From contig JAJFKY010000010.1 of assembly GCA_021772975.1 (NCBI GenBank), positions 62,001-126,000 on the forward strand: a stretch of DNA of 64,000 bases, read 5' to 3'. The DNA comes from Gammaproteobacteria bacterium. Lineage in GTDB: Bacteria > Pseudomonadota > Gammaproteobacteria > Xanthomonadales > Wenzhouxiangellaceae. The notes under the pieces were generated by a model. It did no database searches. It saw only the letters and a program-made list of their open reading frames with translations, and was not told the DNA's origin. The translations under genes were made by a program, and so were the position numbers. This document shows positions 9,626 through 18,216 of this stretch, piece by piece (within the stretch, counting starts at the first letter, position 1; every line of letters starts with the position of its first letter).

Positions 9626-11455
9626 TCAGATATTGGTCATTACACCATTTTGGATGCGTACCTTTTGACCACTGAATAAAGTCAGCTCAAAACCATCAAA
9701 CATTTCGTTATAGGTCAGGCTGTAGTCACGCAGAATGCCCAGTGCCTGGGTTTCACCGATAAAATTACCCAGGCCATCTGAACGCCAGTGCATACCAGCA
9801 CTATCGCGTCCATGGGTAACGTTACCCACCAGTTTATTCAACTCGCCACCTACCGTCAGGGTCCCGTTATAACCAATCAGGCGCGTACCGTTACGATTGG
9901 CCTGCACCGGGTTGGGAATTTCGAAATCCTCATTGAAGAAGCCCTTCAGCAGGGTCGCCGCGGCGGCCACAAACGATGAGTGACCCCCTGGATAAGCAGG
10001 ATGGGCAGGCGAGCCTTCCGGATAAGCCATGGGCAACAAACCGCGGTTGCGGGCCTGGCCGGTTTCATTACGCGCAATCACCCGCGCCAGCGCCTCCGAA
10101 TCAAGAATTTCCTGATTGATGTCATAATCGCGTAAACCACGTAATTGAACATTAATCCTGCCCGCCATCACTTCAGGACGCAGCCGTCGATGAGCCAGCC
10201 ATTTCTGATACCAGGCACCGGTCAGCGCCAGCCGTGGTCCGTGCGCAACAATATGGGTAATATCAGCAGGGCCGAAAGAGGCGAAGCCTTGCTGAGTATT
10301 GCTGTTGGCACGGGTATACGGGTTATTGGGCGCGATCGCATCTTCGCCGAAACCCAGCAGTACGAATGCCGCTACCAGCCCCGACTGAACCGGAAAATCG
10401 ACATGCACATACTCACTCAGCTGACGCATGGTAGCGATATGCCTGGGCTGATTTTCAAAACGTGTGGACTCACTGGGAGCGCCGCCGTTCTGGATGTTCA
10501 GCCATTCATCAAAATCGGTCATGAAATCGTTGAACGGATCACGCCGGGGCGGTACAAACTCCTGTCCGGTGCGTGGCCGTCTGCCGTTCGCCACGGCCGC
10601 CACATCACCCACTTCCAGCCGGCCGAAAGCGTAGGGCTGAAGCAAAAACTGACTGACAAATGGCCCGACATCCGCGCCCGGTATGGTGCCGCGATAGACC
10701 GTTTCAGGTGTTACCACACCACCATCCCGCAGGAAAATATCCGAACGGGAAAAAGCATTCAGATCACTGACCACCTCAGCAATGTCACGATTTCTGTCAT
10801 AGTCCACGAACGGCACATCACGGGTCAGTGAATACCAGTACAGCTCACCCATTTCAGCCGCCGTCTCCGCACTCGCGAAGGCTGGCGCCGCCAACATGCG
10901 GTTGTCACCGCCATCCACCCCGAATAATTCAAACGCGTAGCCTGCCTGTGGGCTGACCAGTCGTACCCGGTCAGCATCGCCAGGGTTACCGACTATGATG
11001 CTTTCAAAATCCACCGGATCAGCGCTGTCCAGTGCATTCAAAAAAGAGTTATAGGAGGCCGGATCGACTTCGCCGACGTTATTGTGCAGCAGTGTTTTGG
11101 AGAAACTGCCACGAAAATCGGCGTACAGACCTTCATCGCCGCTGACCGGTTGCACGTCCGGGCCATTATTCAATGTCAGGTAACTTTCCGCTGCATCCAC
11201 CCGTAACTCGAATGAATCAAGCCGCCGATCCGCGCGGCTACCGCCAAACACAGGGTGTGAACCAGAACCACCCATGGCTGAAACCGGGGTACTGAAACCA
11301 GTACTGGTTGCTGCTACTACCGCGGCACTGGCACCACCCAGCAGGACTTCTCTGCGGTTGAAGCCTAACATTGTCTCAGGGTTGCTGTCTGACTCGCTCT
11401 GAAGATTGCTTTCCATCATTTTATTTTCTACGATATTTTTCGTATTGCTATCCAT
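9626..11455 (-). CDS. Tat-exported vanadium-dependent haloperoxidase-like protein (paralogue 2)
   Basis: A 609-residue tandem paralogue of the gene at 7436-9262, colinear over its whole length, with the N-terminal 30 residues and the region around residues 160-240 the most diverged. The Tat signal is FNRREVLLGGASAAVVAA (RR34-35), ending near VSA60. The predicted active site is K418, R426, H485, G490-G491-H492, R550 and H556, the same set as in paralogue 1, including Gly for the vanadate-contacting Ser. No metal-binding lid domain or fusion is seen. It has its own upstream region (11456-11855) and its own terminator, so the two copies can be regulated separately. Halide specificity cannot be read from sequence; phosphatase activity is the main alternative. 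Confidence 0.88.
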   Translation of the reverse strand: MDSNTKNIVENKMMESNLQSESDSNPETMLGFNRREVLLGGASAAVVAATSTGFSTPVSAMGGSGSHPVFGGSRADRRLDSFELRVDAAESYLTLNNGPDVQPVSGDEGLYADFRGSFSKTLLHNNVGEVDPASYNSFLNALDSADPVDFESIIVGNPGDADRVRLVSPQAGYAFELFGVDGGDNRMLAAPAFASAETAAEMGELYWYSLTRDVPFVDYDRNRDIAEVVSDLNAFSRSDIFLRDGGVVTPETVYRGTIPGADVGPFVSQFLLQPYAFGRLEVGDVAAVANGRRPRTGQEFVPPRRDPFNDFMTDFDEWLNIQNGGAPSESTRFENQPRHIATMRQLSEYVHVDFPVQSGLVAAFVLLGFGEDAIAPNNPYTRANSNTQQGFASFGPADITHIVAHGPRLALTGAWYQKWLAHRRLRPEVMAGRINVQLRGLRDYDINQEILDSEALARVIARNETGQARNRGLLPMAYPEGSPAHPAYPGGHSSFVAAAATLLKGFFNEDFEIPNPVQANRNGTRLIGYNGTLTVGGELNKLVGNVTHGRDSAGMHWRSDGLGNFIGETQALGILRDYSLTYNEMFDGFELTLFSGQKVRIQNGVMTNI

Positions 11456-11508
11456 ATTTACCTCAATCTAAACTTATAAATCATTTATTTTTTTGCCCCC
11501 TCGGGCCG

Positions 11509-11523
11509 AACGCATCATGCGTT
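11509..11523. promoter_or_regulatory. Possible operator upstream of haloperoxidase 2
   Basis: A perfect palindrome AACGCA-TCA-TGCGTT lies 54 nt upstream of the ATG at 11455. Its position fits a repressor or activator site, but no cognate regulator is adjacent and there is no second copy upstream of paralogue 1. Confidence 0.25.
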
Positions 11524-11855
11524 TCCTTACAGAAGATATTTAGAAGTTATATAAAAAAATCTGCGCATTGACCGTAGGATTAAGACGAATGTCTTGTGGC
11601 GCGATGTCAGATTGGATAATTAATATATATCAGCAACTGTTTAGATTTTGTAAGTCCTGGATTACATCTTTAGTTGAGGTTTTTTTATCTGCTGATCGAG
11701 GTATCAATAAACTTTTGATTATGGAGGGTTTTAATGGATGTTTTTGCCCCACGGTCATTAATGGCGGCCAGTGACCAACCACCCTCGTTCAGCGTCAAAA
11801 TGCCGCTTTAAGTCGCTTTCAGATCAGGCTGCAACGGCGAGGCTGCCGGCGTCAC
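11524..11855. other. A+T-rich intergenic region
   Basis: There is no convincing gene between the haloperoxidase and the RND adaptor stop. The base composition is noticeably A+T-rich (runs such as TTAATATATATCAG near 11620), unlike the coding flanks. A frame at 11568-11774 on the plus strand has no ribosome site or recognisable content. The promoter for haloperoxidase 2 is expected at the left end. Confidence 0.45.
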
Positions 11856-12995
11856 TCAACCGGCATCGGCGCTGGTCTGGGCAACGATCTGAATCGGCTG
11901 GCCCGGCTGCAGGCGTTCTGCACCGCGCACCACGATTTCATCACCGACCTGTAAACCGTTCAGTACTTCTACCAGATTCCCCAGACCCATACCGGTTTCC
12001 ACATCAATCTGCTCGACATTGTTTGCATCGATCACCCGATACACAAACTGGCGCTCGCCCCGCAACACCAGCGCGTCGCGGGGGATAGTTACATCGGGCG
12101 CATAACTGTGCTCCGGCAGGCCTACCTGTACCGGGCTACCGATTCGCCAGGCAGGGTTGTCAGCATGCACGCGCATTTCAAACATGCGCGAATTTTCATC
12201 GGCCACCAGCGTGACCGCTTTGATTCGCTCCTGACTTTCCAGCCTGTCAGCACGCATATTGACCGACATGCCTTCCGCGACATTGCCAGCCATCTGCAGA
12301 GGCACCTGTACGCGCACTTCGCGATTGTCTATATCCACTAACCGGGCCACTTCGGCGCCTGCGTTGACGTGCTCACCCATCTGTACCATCAGGCTGACCA
12401 ACTGACCATTGAAGGGGGCCGAAACATTGGTGCGTTCCAGCTGTACTTCGCTTAACTGCAGTTGAATTTCCGCCTGAGCCAATTGTTGACGCACCACTTC
12501 AGCCTGTGAGCGGGTTTCTTCCAGTTGACTGGCGGCCACGCTGTTATTGCTGCTCAGGCTTTCCAGACGCTGCAGTTGTCTGTCCTGATAATCCAGCTGC
12601 GACCTGAGACTGTCGAGCTGGCTTTGATTGTTGTCACGCTGCAACTGCAGCTCCCGGTCATCCAAACGCGCGATCGGATCGCCCGCCTGGATCATGCTGC
12701 CGATATCCGCTATCCAGGTGACGCGGCCGCTTTGCTCGGCGGCAATCCGTGCATCGTGACTGCTGATCACGGTACCCGGCAACCATTGCAGGGCAATCTG
12801 TTCGCCGGAACTGGCCCGTGCGGTGGTCACCAAAGCAGGTGGCGGACCCTGCGGCTGTCCCTCCTGGGCAACACTCTGCGCGGCTGCCGGCGGCACGCCA
12901 CCATCGCCGGATATTGTCCAGATCAGTACCGCTGCCAGCAGCACCAGGCCGCCCGCCGCCGAAGCCGTGAATAAAGTTTTCTTATGCTCTGACAT
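11856..12995 (-). CDS. RND efflux periplasmic adaptor subunit
   Basis: A 379-residue membrane-fusion protein linking an RND pump to an outer-membrane channel. Residues about 7-30 are a membrane anchor. A barrel-sandwich (lipoyl-like) half-motif (EQSGRVTWIADIGSMIQAGD) leads into a long coiled coil (about 110-180) rich in Gln, Leu and Arg. The second half-motif (SAPFNGQL) and the beta-barrel and membrane-proximal domains follow. I chose the ATG at 12995 because AGGA lies 6-7 nt upstream, rather than an earlier ATG at 13019. It is downstream of the permease in one operon, the reverse of the commonest order. No outer-membrane factor gene is present, so a shared TolC-like channel is inferred. Confidence 0.9.
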   Translation of the reverse strand: MSEHKKTLFTASAAGGLVLLAAVLIWTISGDGGVPPAAAQSVAQEGQPQGPPPALVTTARASSGEQIALQWLPGTVISSHDARIAAEQSGRVTWIADIGSMIQAGDPIARLDDRELQLQRDNNQSQLDSLRSQLDYQDRQLQRLESLSSNNSVAASQLEETRSQAEVVRQQLAQAEIQLQLSEVQLERTNVSAPFNGQLVSLMVQMGEHVNAGAEVARLVDIDNREVRVQVPLQMAGNVAEGMSVNMRADRLESQERIKAVTLVADENSRMFEMRVHADNPAWRIGSPVQVGLPEHSYAPDVTIPRDALVLRGERQFVYRVIDANNVEQIDVETGMGLGNLVEVLNGLQVGDEIVVRGAERLQPGQPIQIVAQTSADAG

Positions 12996-13035
12996 GTTGA
13001 TTCCTAACAGATGAGACATGCTTGATTAAGGGGCC

Positions 13036-16000
13036 TCAGGCGGCCGATTCCAGAACCGGGATTGGTGTGTGCGCCGCTTCAACGGCAACCGGTTTGGGTT
13101 TGCCCAGGCGCAACAGACTGGGTAACAGCAACAGGGTAAACACCAGACTACAGGCCATGCCACCCACTATGGCGGTGGCCAGGCCACGGTAGATCACACT
13201 GCCTTCAGCGGGCAGCAGCAACAACGGCAGCATTCCGAAAATGCTGGTTAACGTGCTCATAAAAATCGGCCGCAGGCGCAACCGCAAAGCCTGTTCGACA
13301 GCGGCATCACGGGACAGGCCCTCACGTTCTGCCCGGCGTGTCTGGTCAACCAGTAAAATGGCGTTGTTGACCACCAGGCCGAGCAGAATAATAAAGCCGA
13401 TCATGGTCAGTAAATCCATCGGCTGGAAACTGAACAGATTCAGCAGGCGCAGAGCAACCACCCCGCCCACGGTTGCCAGCGGGATGGTCAGCACCACCAG
13501 CAAACTGTCCTTGGGCGAGCGGAACAGGCCTGACATCAATAGAAACAGGATCACCAGCGCCATCAAAAAATTACGTCCCATGGTGCCGATAGCTGCCTGC
13601 AGGCTGTCGGCGCTACCGCCATAAATCAGCGCTCCATCGGCCGGCAGAATCGCACGGATACCGGGTTCCACATCGGCTTGGATGGCCGCCACCGCGGTTT
13701 CCAGTGAAACATTATCCGGCGGGGTGAGTGAGACCGTTACCGTGCGCCGGCCTGACACCCGCCGAATCTGGCCCGGGCCGGTGGTATTGACAACTTCCAC
13801 CAGGTTTCCAAGCGTGGTGAGCGCATTGCCATCCGCCTGACCGGCAGCCGCCAGAGGATTGATCACCGGCATACTGGCCAGCTCTTCAGGCGTTTCCCAA
13901 CCCCCGACGCGCATGATGATATCCATCCGCCGCTCACCGTCGAAATGCTCGCCCAGCCACTGGCCATTACCAAAACTACGTACCAGGGAAGCCACCCCGG
14001 GCCGATCCCAGCCGGATTCCACGATGCGCTCGTCGCGCGGCAACAGGCGGATTTCCGGCTGCCCGCCCTCACTGTTCGGGAACATCTGAACATTGGCGCC
14101 GGGGAAAGTCTGCTGCAGTAATTCCCGGGTCCGCAGGGCAGCGTTATTGAGTGCTTCCGGATCCACTGCCTGCAGATGCAGGGCAATATCACGGCCATTG
14201 CCAAAACCACCGAAAAGATTGCCCTGTTCGGCAAAGCCCTGGAAATCGGGTATGCCGGCCAGGATTTCATTGCGCATGATGGTTTCCAGTTCCTTGACCC
14301 GGCTTTGCTCGACCACCCGCGCCCCGATGGTGCCACCACCCGGCCAGATAATGATGTAGTAATTTTTTAAGGCGGGCTGTTTGGTGCCTGCCATGTAGGG
14401 CGCCAGGCGCTCAACAATAGGGTTGACCACCTCACTTTCCACCGTATCAACGTTGGCGCCCGGCGGCATATTCAGAAAAGCATCAACCGCGTCACGTTTA
14501 ACCGGTGGCAGATAATCCAGTTGCGGCATCAAGATCCAGGCCAGCAGCGCCGGGCCAAGGATCAAACCACCAATCAGGCCCCAGCGCCGCGCTGGAGAAC
14601 CCGTCACCAGCATCAGGCTTTTGATTATCCGCCGTGACCAGCCAGGCTGGGTAGCGGCATTGTCTTTATCGGTCAGTTTTTTAGGCTTCAGCCAAGTGCT
14701 CGCCAGGGCCGGCAAAACGGTCAACGCGACCACCAGGGAGATCACCACGGCAATCGCAATGGTCAGCGCCAGATCAGCAAATAACTGACCTTCAACATCC
14801 TCCAGAAATAATACCGGGATGAAGATCGCCACGGTGGTGGCAGTTGAGGCCAGCAGTGCGCCCTGCACCTGTTTAGAGCCCAGCAAGGCTGCCCGGAACG
14901 GAACTTCACCCTGTTCTCGATGCCGGACAATGTTTTCCGACACCACGATCGCGGCATCCAATACCATCCCCACGGCAAATGCCAGGCCAGCCAGTGAAAT
15001 GACGTTCAGGGAACGGTCCGCCAGAAATAGCACCGTCACCGTCGCCAGCAGAGAAATGGGAATGGCGGTGGCAATGACGACCGTGGCCCGGCGATCGCGA
15101 AGGAACCACCACAAAACACCAATCGCCAGAATCACGCCCAATATCAAATTGGTCGTCACCATTGCCACCGCACGCTTAATGAATACCGAGGCATCGAATG
15201 ATTGCCGGATATCCAGGCCGGCCGCCTGCAGCGGGCCGGCACGAATCAAATCAACTTCCGCCTTAACCCGTTCCAGTGAAGCCAGTGCGTTGGCTCCATT
15301 GGCTTTTAATACCTGAATCCCGATCGCCGGATTACCATTCTGGATGGAAAATCCCTGACGCTTGCCGCGCGCCACTTCGATATCCGCGATGTCTCCCAGA
15401 TGCACCGGACTGCCATTGCGCCAGTCCAGCACCATATCGCTGAGTTGCGCAGGGCTATAACGGCCTTCAAACCGCAGCGTGTACTGCCGTCGGCCGACAT
15501 CCACAAAACCACCGGAGACATCATTGGCGCGACCCGCGCGGGCCGCGATGGTGGGAATGCTGATGCCGTACTGAGCGGCCCGGTAGGGGTCAATGGTAAT
15601 CTGCAGCTCATCGGCCGCGCCGGCATTGATTTCCACACCGGCAACACCTTCAATCGCCTCCAGACGTGGCCGGATGGTATCGATAAGAAACTGTTGATAA
15701 TCTTCAATCGGACCCGGCGTGCCGGGTAATAGCTGGACAAAAAACCAGGTCAGTGATTCATTGGCACCGCCGCCACCGCCACCCATGTTGACACGGGGTG
15801 GATCAGCATCTGCGGGTAGCGGTGGCAAACGGTTCAAACGACCGATAACATCCATCAAGGTGGTCTGCATATCGGTCCCAATCGTAAACTGCATATTGAT
15901 CCAGGCGCCGCCGTTGAAGGCATTGGCCTCCATGATCTCCATGCCCGGCAAACCCTGCAGTACGGTCTCAATCGGCTCCAGAATCTGCGCCTCAATCTCT

Positions 16001-16170
16001 TTGGGTGAGGCGGCCCGCCAGTTGGCATTGATGCTGATCTGCGGGCGTTCGATGTTGGGAAACAGCTGGACCGGCAGATCGCTTAACGCCACCAGACCGA
16101 ACAGCAATACGATGGCCACGGCGACGCCGATACCGGCAGGACTTTTTAAAGCAGTTTCTGTCAGAGCCAT
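13036..16170 (-). CDS. RND-family efflux permease
   Basis: A 1,044-residue inner-membrane transporter of the AcrB/hydrophobe-amphiphile superfamily, driven by the proton gradient. It has the typical plan: TM1, a large periplasmic loop beginning PNIERPQISINANW, a TM2-6 bundle, a second loop, and a TM8-12 bundle. In TM4 the motif is GMVLDAAIVVSEN, with D405 present but Ala at the second acidic position (AcrB D408). In TM10 the AcrB K940 position is Asn (GLVVNNAILLVD, N935). These substitutions are shared with several RND subfamilies, so the proton relay is of the single-Asp type. The substrate is unknown. A glycine run near residue 130 precedes NESLTWFFV. The adaptor follows 40 nt downstream. 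Confidence 0.92.
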   Translation of the reverse strand: MALTETALKSPAGIGVAVAIVLLFGLVALSDLPVQLFPNIERPQISINANWRAASPKEIEAQILEPIETVLQGLPGMEIMEANAFNGGAWINMQFTIGTDMQTTLMDVIGRLNRLPPLPADADPPRVNMGGGGGGANESLTWFFVQLLPGTPGPIEDYQQFLIDTIRPRLEAIEGVAGVEINAGAADELQITIDPYRAAQYGISIPTIAARAGRANDVSGGFVDVGRRQYTLRFEGRYSPAQLSDMVLDWRNGSPVHLGDIADIEVARGKRQGFSIQNGNPAIGIQVLKANGANALASLERVKAEVDLIRAGPLQAAGLDIRQSFDASVFIKRAVAMVTTNLILGVILAIGVLWWFLRDRRATVVIATAIPISLLATVTVLFLADRSLNVISLAGLAFAVGMVLDAAIVVSENIVRHREQGEVPFRAALLGSKQVQGALLASTATTVAIFIPVLFLEDVEGQLFADLALTIAIAVVISLVVALTVLPALASTWLKPKKLTDKDNAATQPGWSRRIIKSLMLVTGSPARRWGLIGGLILGPALLAWILMPQLDYLPPVKRDAVDAFLNMPPGANVDTVESEVVNPIVERLAPYMAGTKQPALKNYYIIIWPGGGTIGARVVEQSRVKELETIMRNEILAGIPDFQGFAEQGNLFGGFGNGRDIALHLQAVDPEALNNAALRTRELLQQTFPGANVQMFPNSEGGQPEIRLLPRDERIVESGWDRPGVASLVRSFGNGQWLGEHFDGERRMDIIMRVGGWETPEELASMPVINPLAAAGQADGNALTTLGNLVEVVNTTGPGQIRRVSGRRTVTVSLTPPDNVSLETAVAAIQADVEPGIRAILPADGALIYGGSADSLQAAIGTMGRNFLMALVILFLLMSGLFRSPKDSLLVVLTIPLATVGGVVALRLLNLFSFQPMDLLTMIGFIILLGLVVNNAILLVDQTRRAEREGLSRDAAVEQALRLRLRPIFMSTLTSIFGMLPLLLLPAEGSVIYRGLATAIVGGMACSLVFTLLLLPSLLRLGKPKPVAVEAAHTPIPVLESAA

Positions 16171-16681
16171 GACTGGTTCCAGGATTGTTTCGAGGTTAGA
16201 TGCAGAAAATCACAAAACGCTTAATGACAAGCGACAAAAGACCAGTCAGACAAGACTAATGAATCACTTCGTAGTCAGGCCGTTGGATGGATACGGTGAA
16301 AAGCTCAACTCACCCGGCAAAGCGTTGCCGGGAGACTGTTATCGTTGCTGCTCCGGACTGATCTTCAGCAGCAACTGATTCCAGTTCAGATTCTGTTCCC
16401 CGCCCATTCCACGGCATCCTGATACCGTCCACCGCCCGCTACTGGTGCGCTGAAGGTGGCACCGATAGTGCCCTGGTGCTGGGCGGCTACAGTGCTGTTT
16501 CCATCCAGGCGATCAGCACCGGGATGCAGCTGTTCAGCAACGGCCGGTAAGTGTTGCTTGAAGTTTCAGCCGGTCACTATGTGGATTGCACCAGAGCGGT
16601 GCCAAAATGACTGATTTGCTTTGCGCCGGAAACTGCTCATCGCTGAGCATGAGCAGTTGATGACCGGCCTGTCAGGCTGAA
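16171..16681. other. Intergenic region with a hairpin and coding-like minus-strand remnants
   Basis: No intact gene is present between the FKBP-type isomerase stop and the RND permease start. A perfect 8-bp hairpin CCCGGCAA-AGCG-TTGCCGGG occupies 16313-16332. To its right, two minus-strand frames stay open for about 55-60 codons each (roughly 16345-16560) with protein-like composition. One ends in NWNQLLLKISPEQQR just before the hairpin, as a decayed gene tail followed by its terminator would. Neither has a start or a family I recognise, so this is only a suggestion of gene decay. Confidence 0.35.
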
Positions 16682-17143
16682 TCAGTGTACATGCCCGTGA
16701 GAAATTTCTTCCTCGGTGGCATCCCGTACGCTCTCTACGCTGACGGCAAAATGCAGGCGTTCACCGGCCAGTTCATGATTGGCGTCAATGGTGACGATAT
16801 CGTCTTCGATGGCGGTCACTTTGATCGGCACGGCGCCGTCCGCGGTTTCGGCCTGCAGCCGCATACCCACCGCCAGATCATCAATACCCTGAAAAGCCGA
16901 TTTAGGCACCTGCTGAATCGCTTCGGGATGGCTCGCGCCATAGCCTTCTTCCGGTTCCACCACCACCTCCAGCTTGTCGCCGGATGATTTACCTTCCAGC
17001 GCCGATTCCAGGCCCTTGATGATGCCGCCACTGCCATGCAGAAAAGCCAGCGGCGCGCCGCCATCTGAACTATCCAGGGTGTCGCCGGCATCATTTTTAA
17101 GGGTGTAGTGGATATATACCACTTTGTTATTGGCTATTTGCAT
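16682..17143 (-). CDS. FKBP-type peptidyl-prolyl cis-trans isomerase, SlyD-like
   Basis: A 153-residue cytoplasmic isomerase/chaperone of the SlyD/FklB type. The FKBP halves (residues 1-70 and 120-150) are interrupted by the insert-in-flap domain at about 70-120 (EEGYGASHPEAIQQVPKSAF...). The family signature DANHELAGERLHFAV is intact. The C-terminus ends in SHGHVH, so the long His/Cys-rich metal-binding tail of E. coli SlyD is missing and nickel delivery is unlikely. I take the ATG at 17143, where homology begins; an upstream start at 17209 would add 22 unconserved residues. The 209-nt gap upstream shows no gene. Confidence 0.9.
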   Translation of the reverse strand: MQIANNKVVYIHYTLKNDAGDTLDSSDGGAPLAFLHGSGGIIKGLESALEGKSSGDKLEVVVEPEEGYGASHPEAIQQVPKSAFQGIDDLAVGMRLQAETADGAVPIKVTAIEDDIVTIDANHELAGERLHFAVSVESVRDATEEEISHGHVH

Positions 17144-17352
17144 AGTTTGTCTCGTTGTTTGAATCGATTTACAGCTTCTATGTGTTGGCGCTGCAGAGCG
17201 AAAAAGCAAGTCTGGTGGCTACCAAAGTAGCATTCGGTGAACTGCGCCGGGCTTGAACCCTGGCTGCCGATGACCGCCTGAGTGGGTGCCCGGAGCAATC
17301 CGACCGCTGCGGTTCGCAACCTCACCTGAACCTGAGCGAAAGGCTACCGCAG

Positions 17353-18213
17353 TTACTGCTGCAATTGTTCCAGCTTGTCCCGATAGTGCCGACTTAACTT
17401 AACCTGTTTGCCGGTGTCCAGCGTCAGGAAATATTCTCCATTACTGTGCGGTTCCAGGCTTTTAATGCGTTGAATGTTAACGATGGTGGAACGATGCACC
17501 CGCTGCAGTACAGCCGGGTCGGCCTCGGTTTCTATTTTCTTCATGGTGGTACGCACCACATGGGTTTCTTCCGCCGTTTGCACACACATATAGTCGCCGG
17601 CCGCTTCAATCCAGCGAATATCCTCCTGGGCAATTCGCAGGATGGTATGACCATCCTTGAACACCAGTTTCCTGGGTCGGGTCAGTTTGGCCAGCTGTTC
17701 GGCCTGTTGTTCAGGGTTGGCCAGCTCCGATTCGCGCTGCCCGGTCAAACGTGCCAGCAACTGACGCAACTGCTGCTGCTGTTCCGCACGATGCCGTTGT
17801 TTAAGCATCTTGCGGGCCCGTTCAATGGCCTCCAGCAAGCGCTCTTCATCGACCGGTTTGAGCAGGTAATCAAGCGCTTCAGCCGCAAATGCCTTGACCG
17901 CATACTCATCAAAGGCGGTGACAAAAATAATATAAGGCAGGTTGTTGAGCAAACGCGGATCAGCGCATAACGCCTTGACCACACCCAGGCCGTCAATGCC
18001 CGGCATCTGAATATCCATCAGCACCACATCGGGTTTGTGGGTGGCGATACGCTCCAGCGCCTGACGACCGTTCTCCGCCTCACAAACCACGCTGACGCCG
18101 TTCAGCTGAGCCAGACGGATGCGCAATCCCTGGCGGGCCAGTGGCTCATCATCCACCAGCATTAAACGCAGCTGATCGCGTGGTGGTGTCTGTCTCGGTG
18201 CTTGCTCAATCAT
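17353..18213 (-). CDS. LytTR-type response regulator
   Basis: A 286-residue regulator. It has an N-terminal receiver domain (residues about 15-135, acidic pocket DDE21-23, phospho-acceptor D67 in LMDIQMPG, Lys in DYLLKPVDEERL), then a Gln-rich linker, then a LytTR DNA-binding domain (about 180-286, with VFKDGHTILRIAQEDIRWIEAAGDY and a KLSRHYRDKL end). The family binds direct repeats upstream of envelope, virulence or competence genes. It starts 3 nt after the stop of the kinase gene, so the two are translated from one message. Its targets are unknown. The nearby antiporter is one candidate by position only. Confidence 0.92.
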   Translation of the reverse strand: MIEQAPRQTPPRDQLRLMLVDDEPLARQGLRIRLAQLNGVSVVCEAENGRQALERIATHKPDVVLMDIQMPGIDGLGVVKALCADPRLLNNLPYIIFVTAFDEYAVKAFAAEALDYLLKPVDEERLLEAIERARKMLKQRHRAEQQQQLRQLLARLTGQRESELANPEQQAEQLAKLTRPRKLVFKDGHTILRIAQEDIRWIEAAGDYMCVQTAEETHVVRTTMKKIETEADPAVLQRVHRSTIVNIQRIKSLEPHSNGEYFLTLDTGKQVKLSRHYRDKLEQLQQ

Positions 18214-18216
18214 CGC

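Noticed and set aside
11568-11774. 68-codon plus-strand frame upstream of haloperoxidase 2
   Set aside because: A+T-rich region, no ribosome site, Cys/Trp-rich composition unlike a real protein here.
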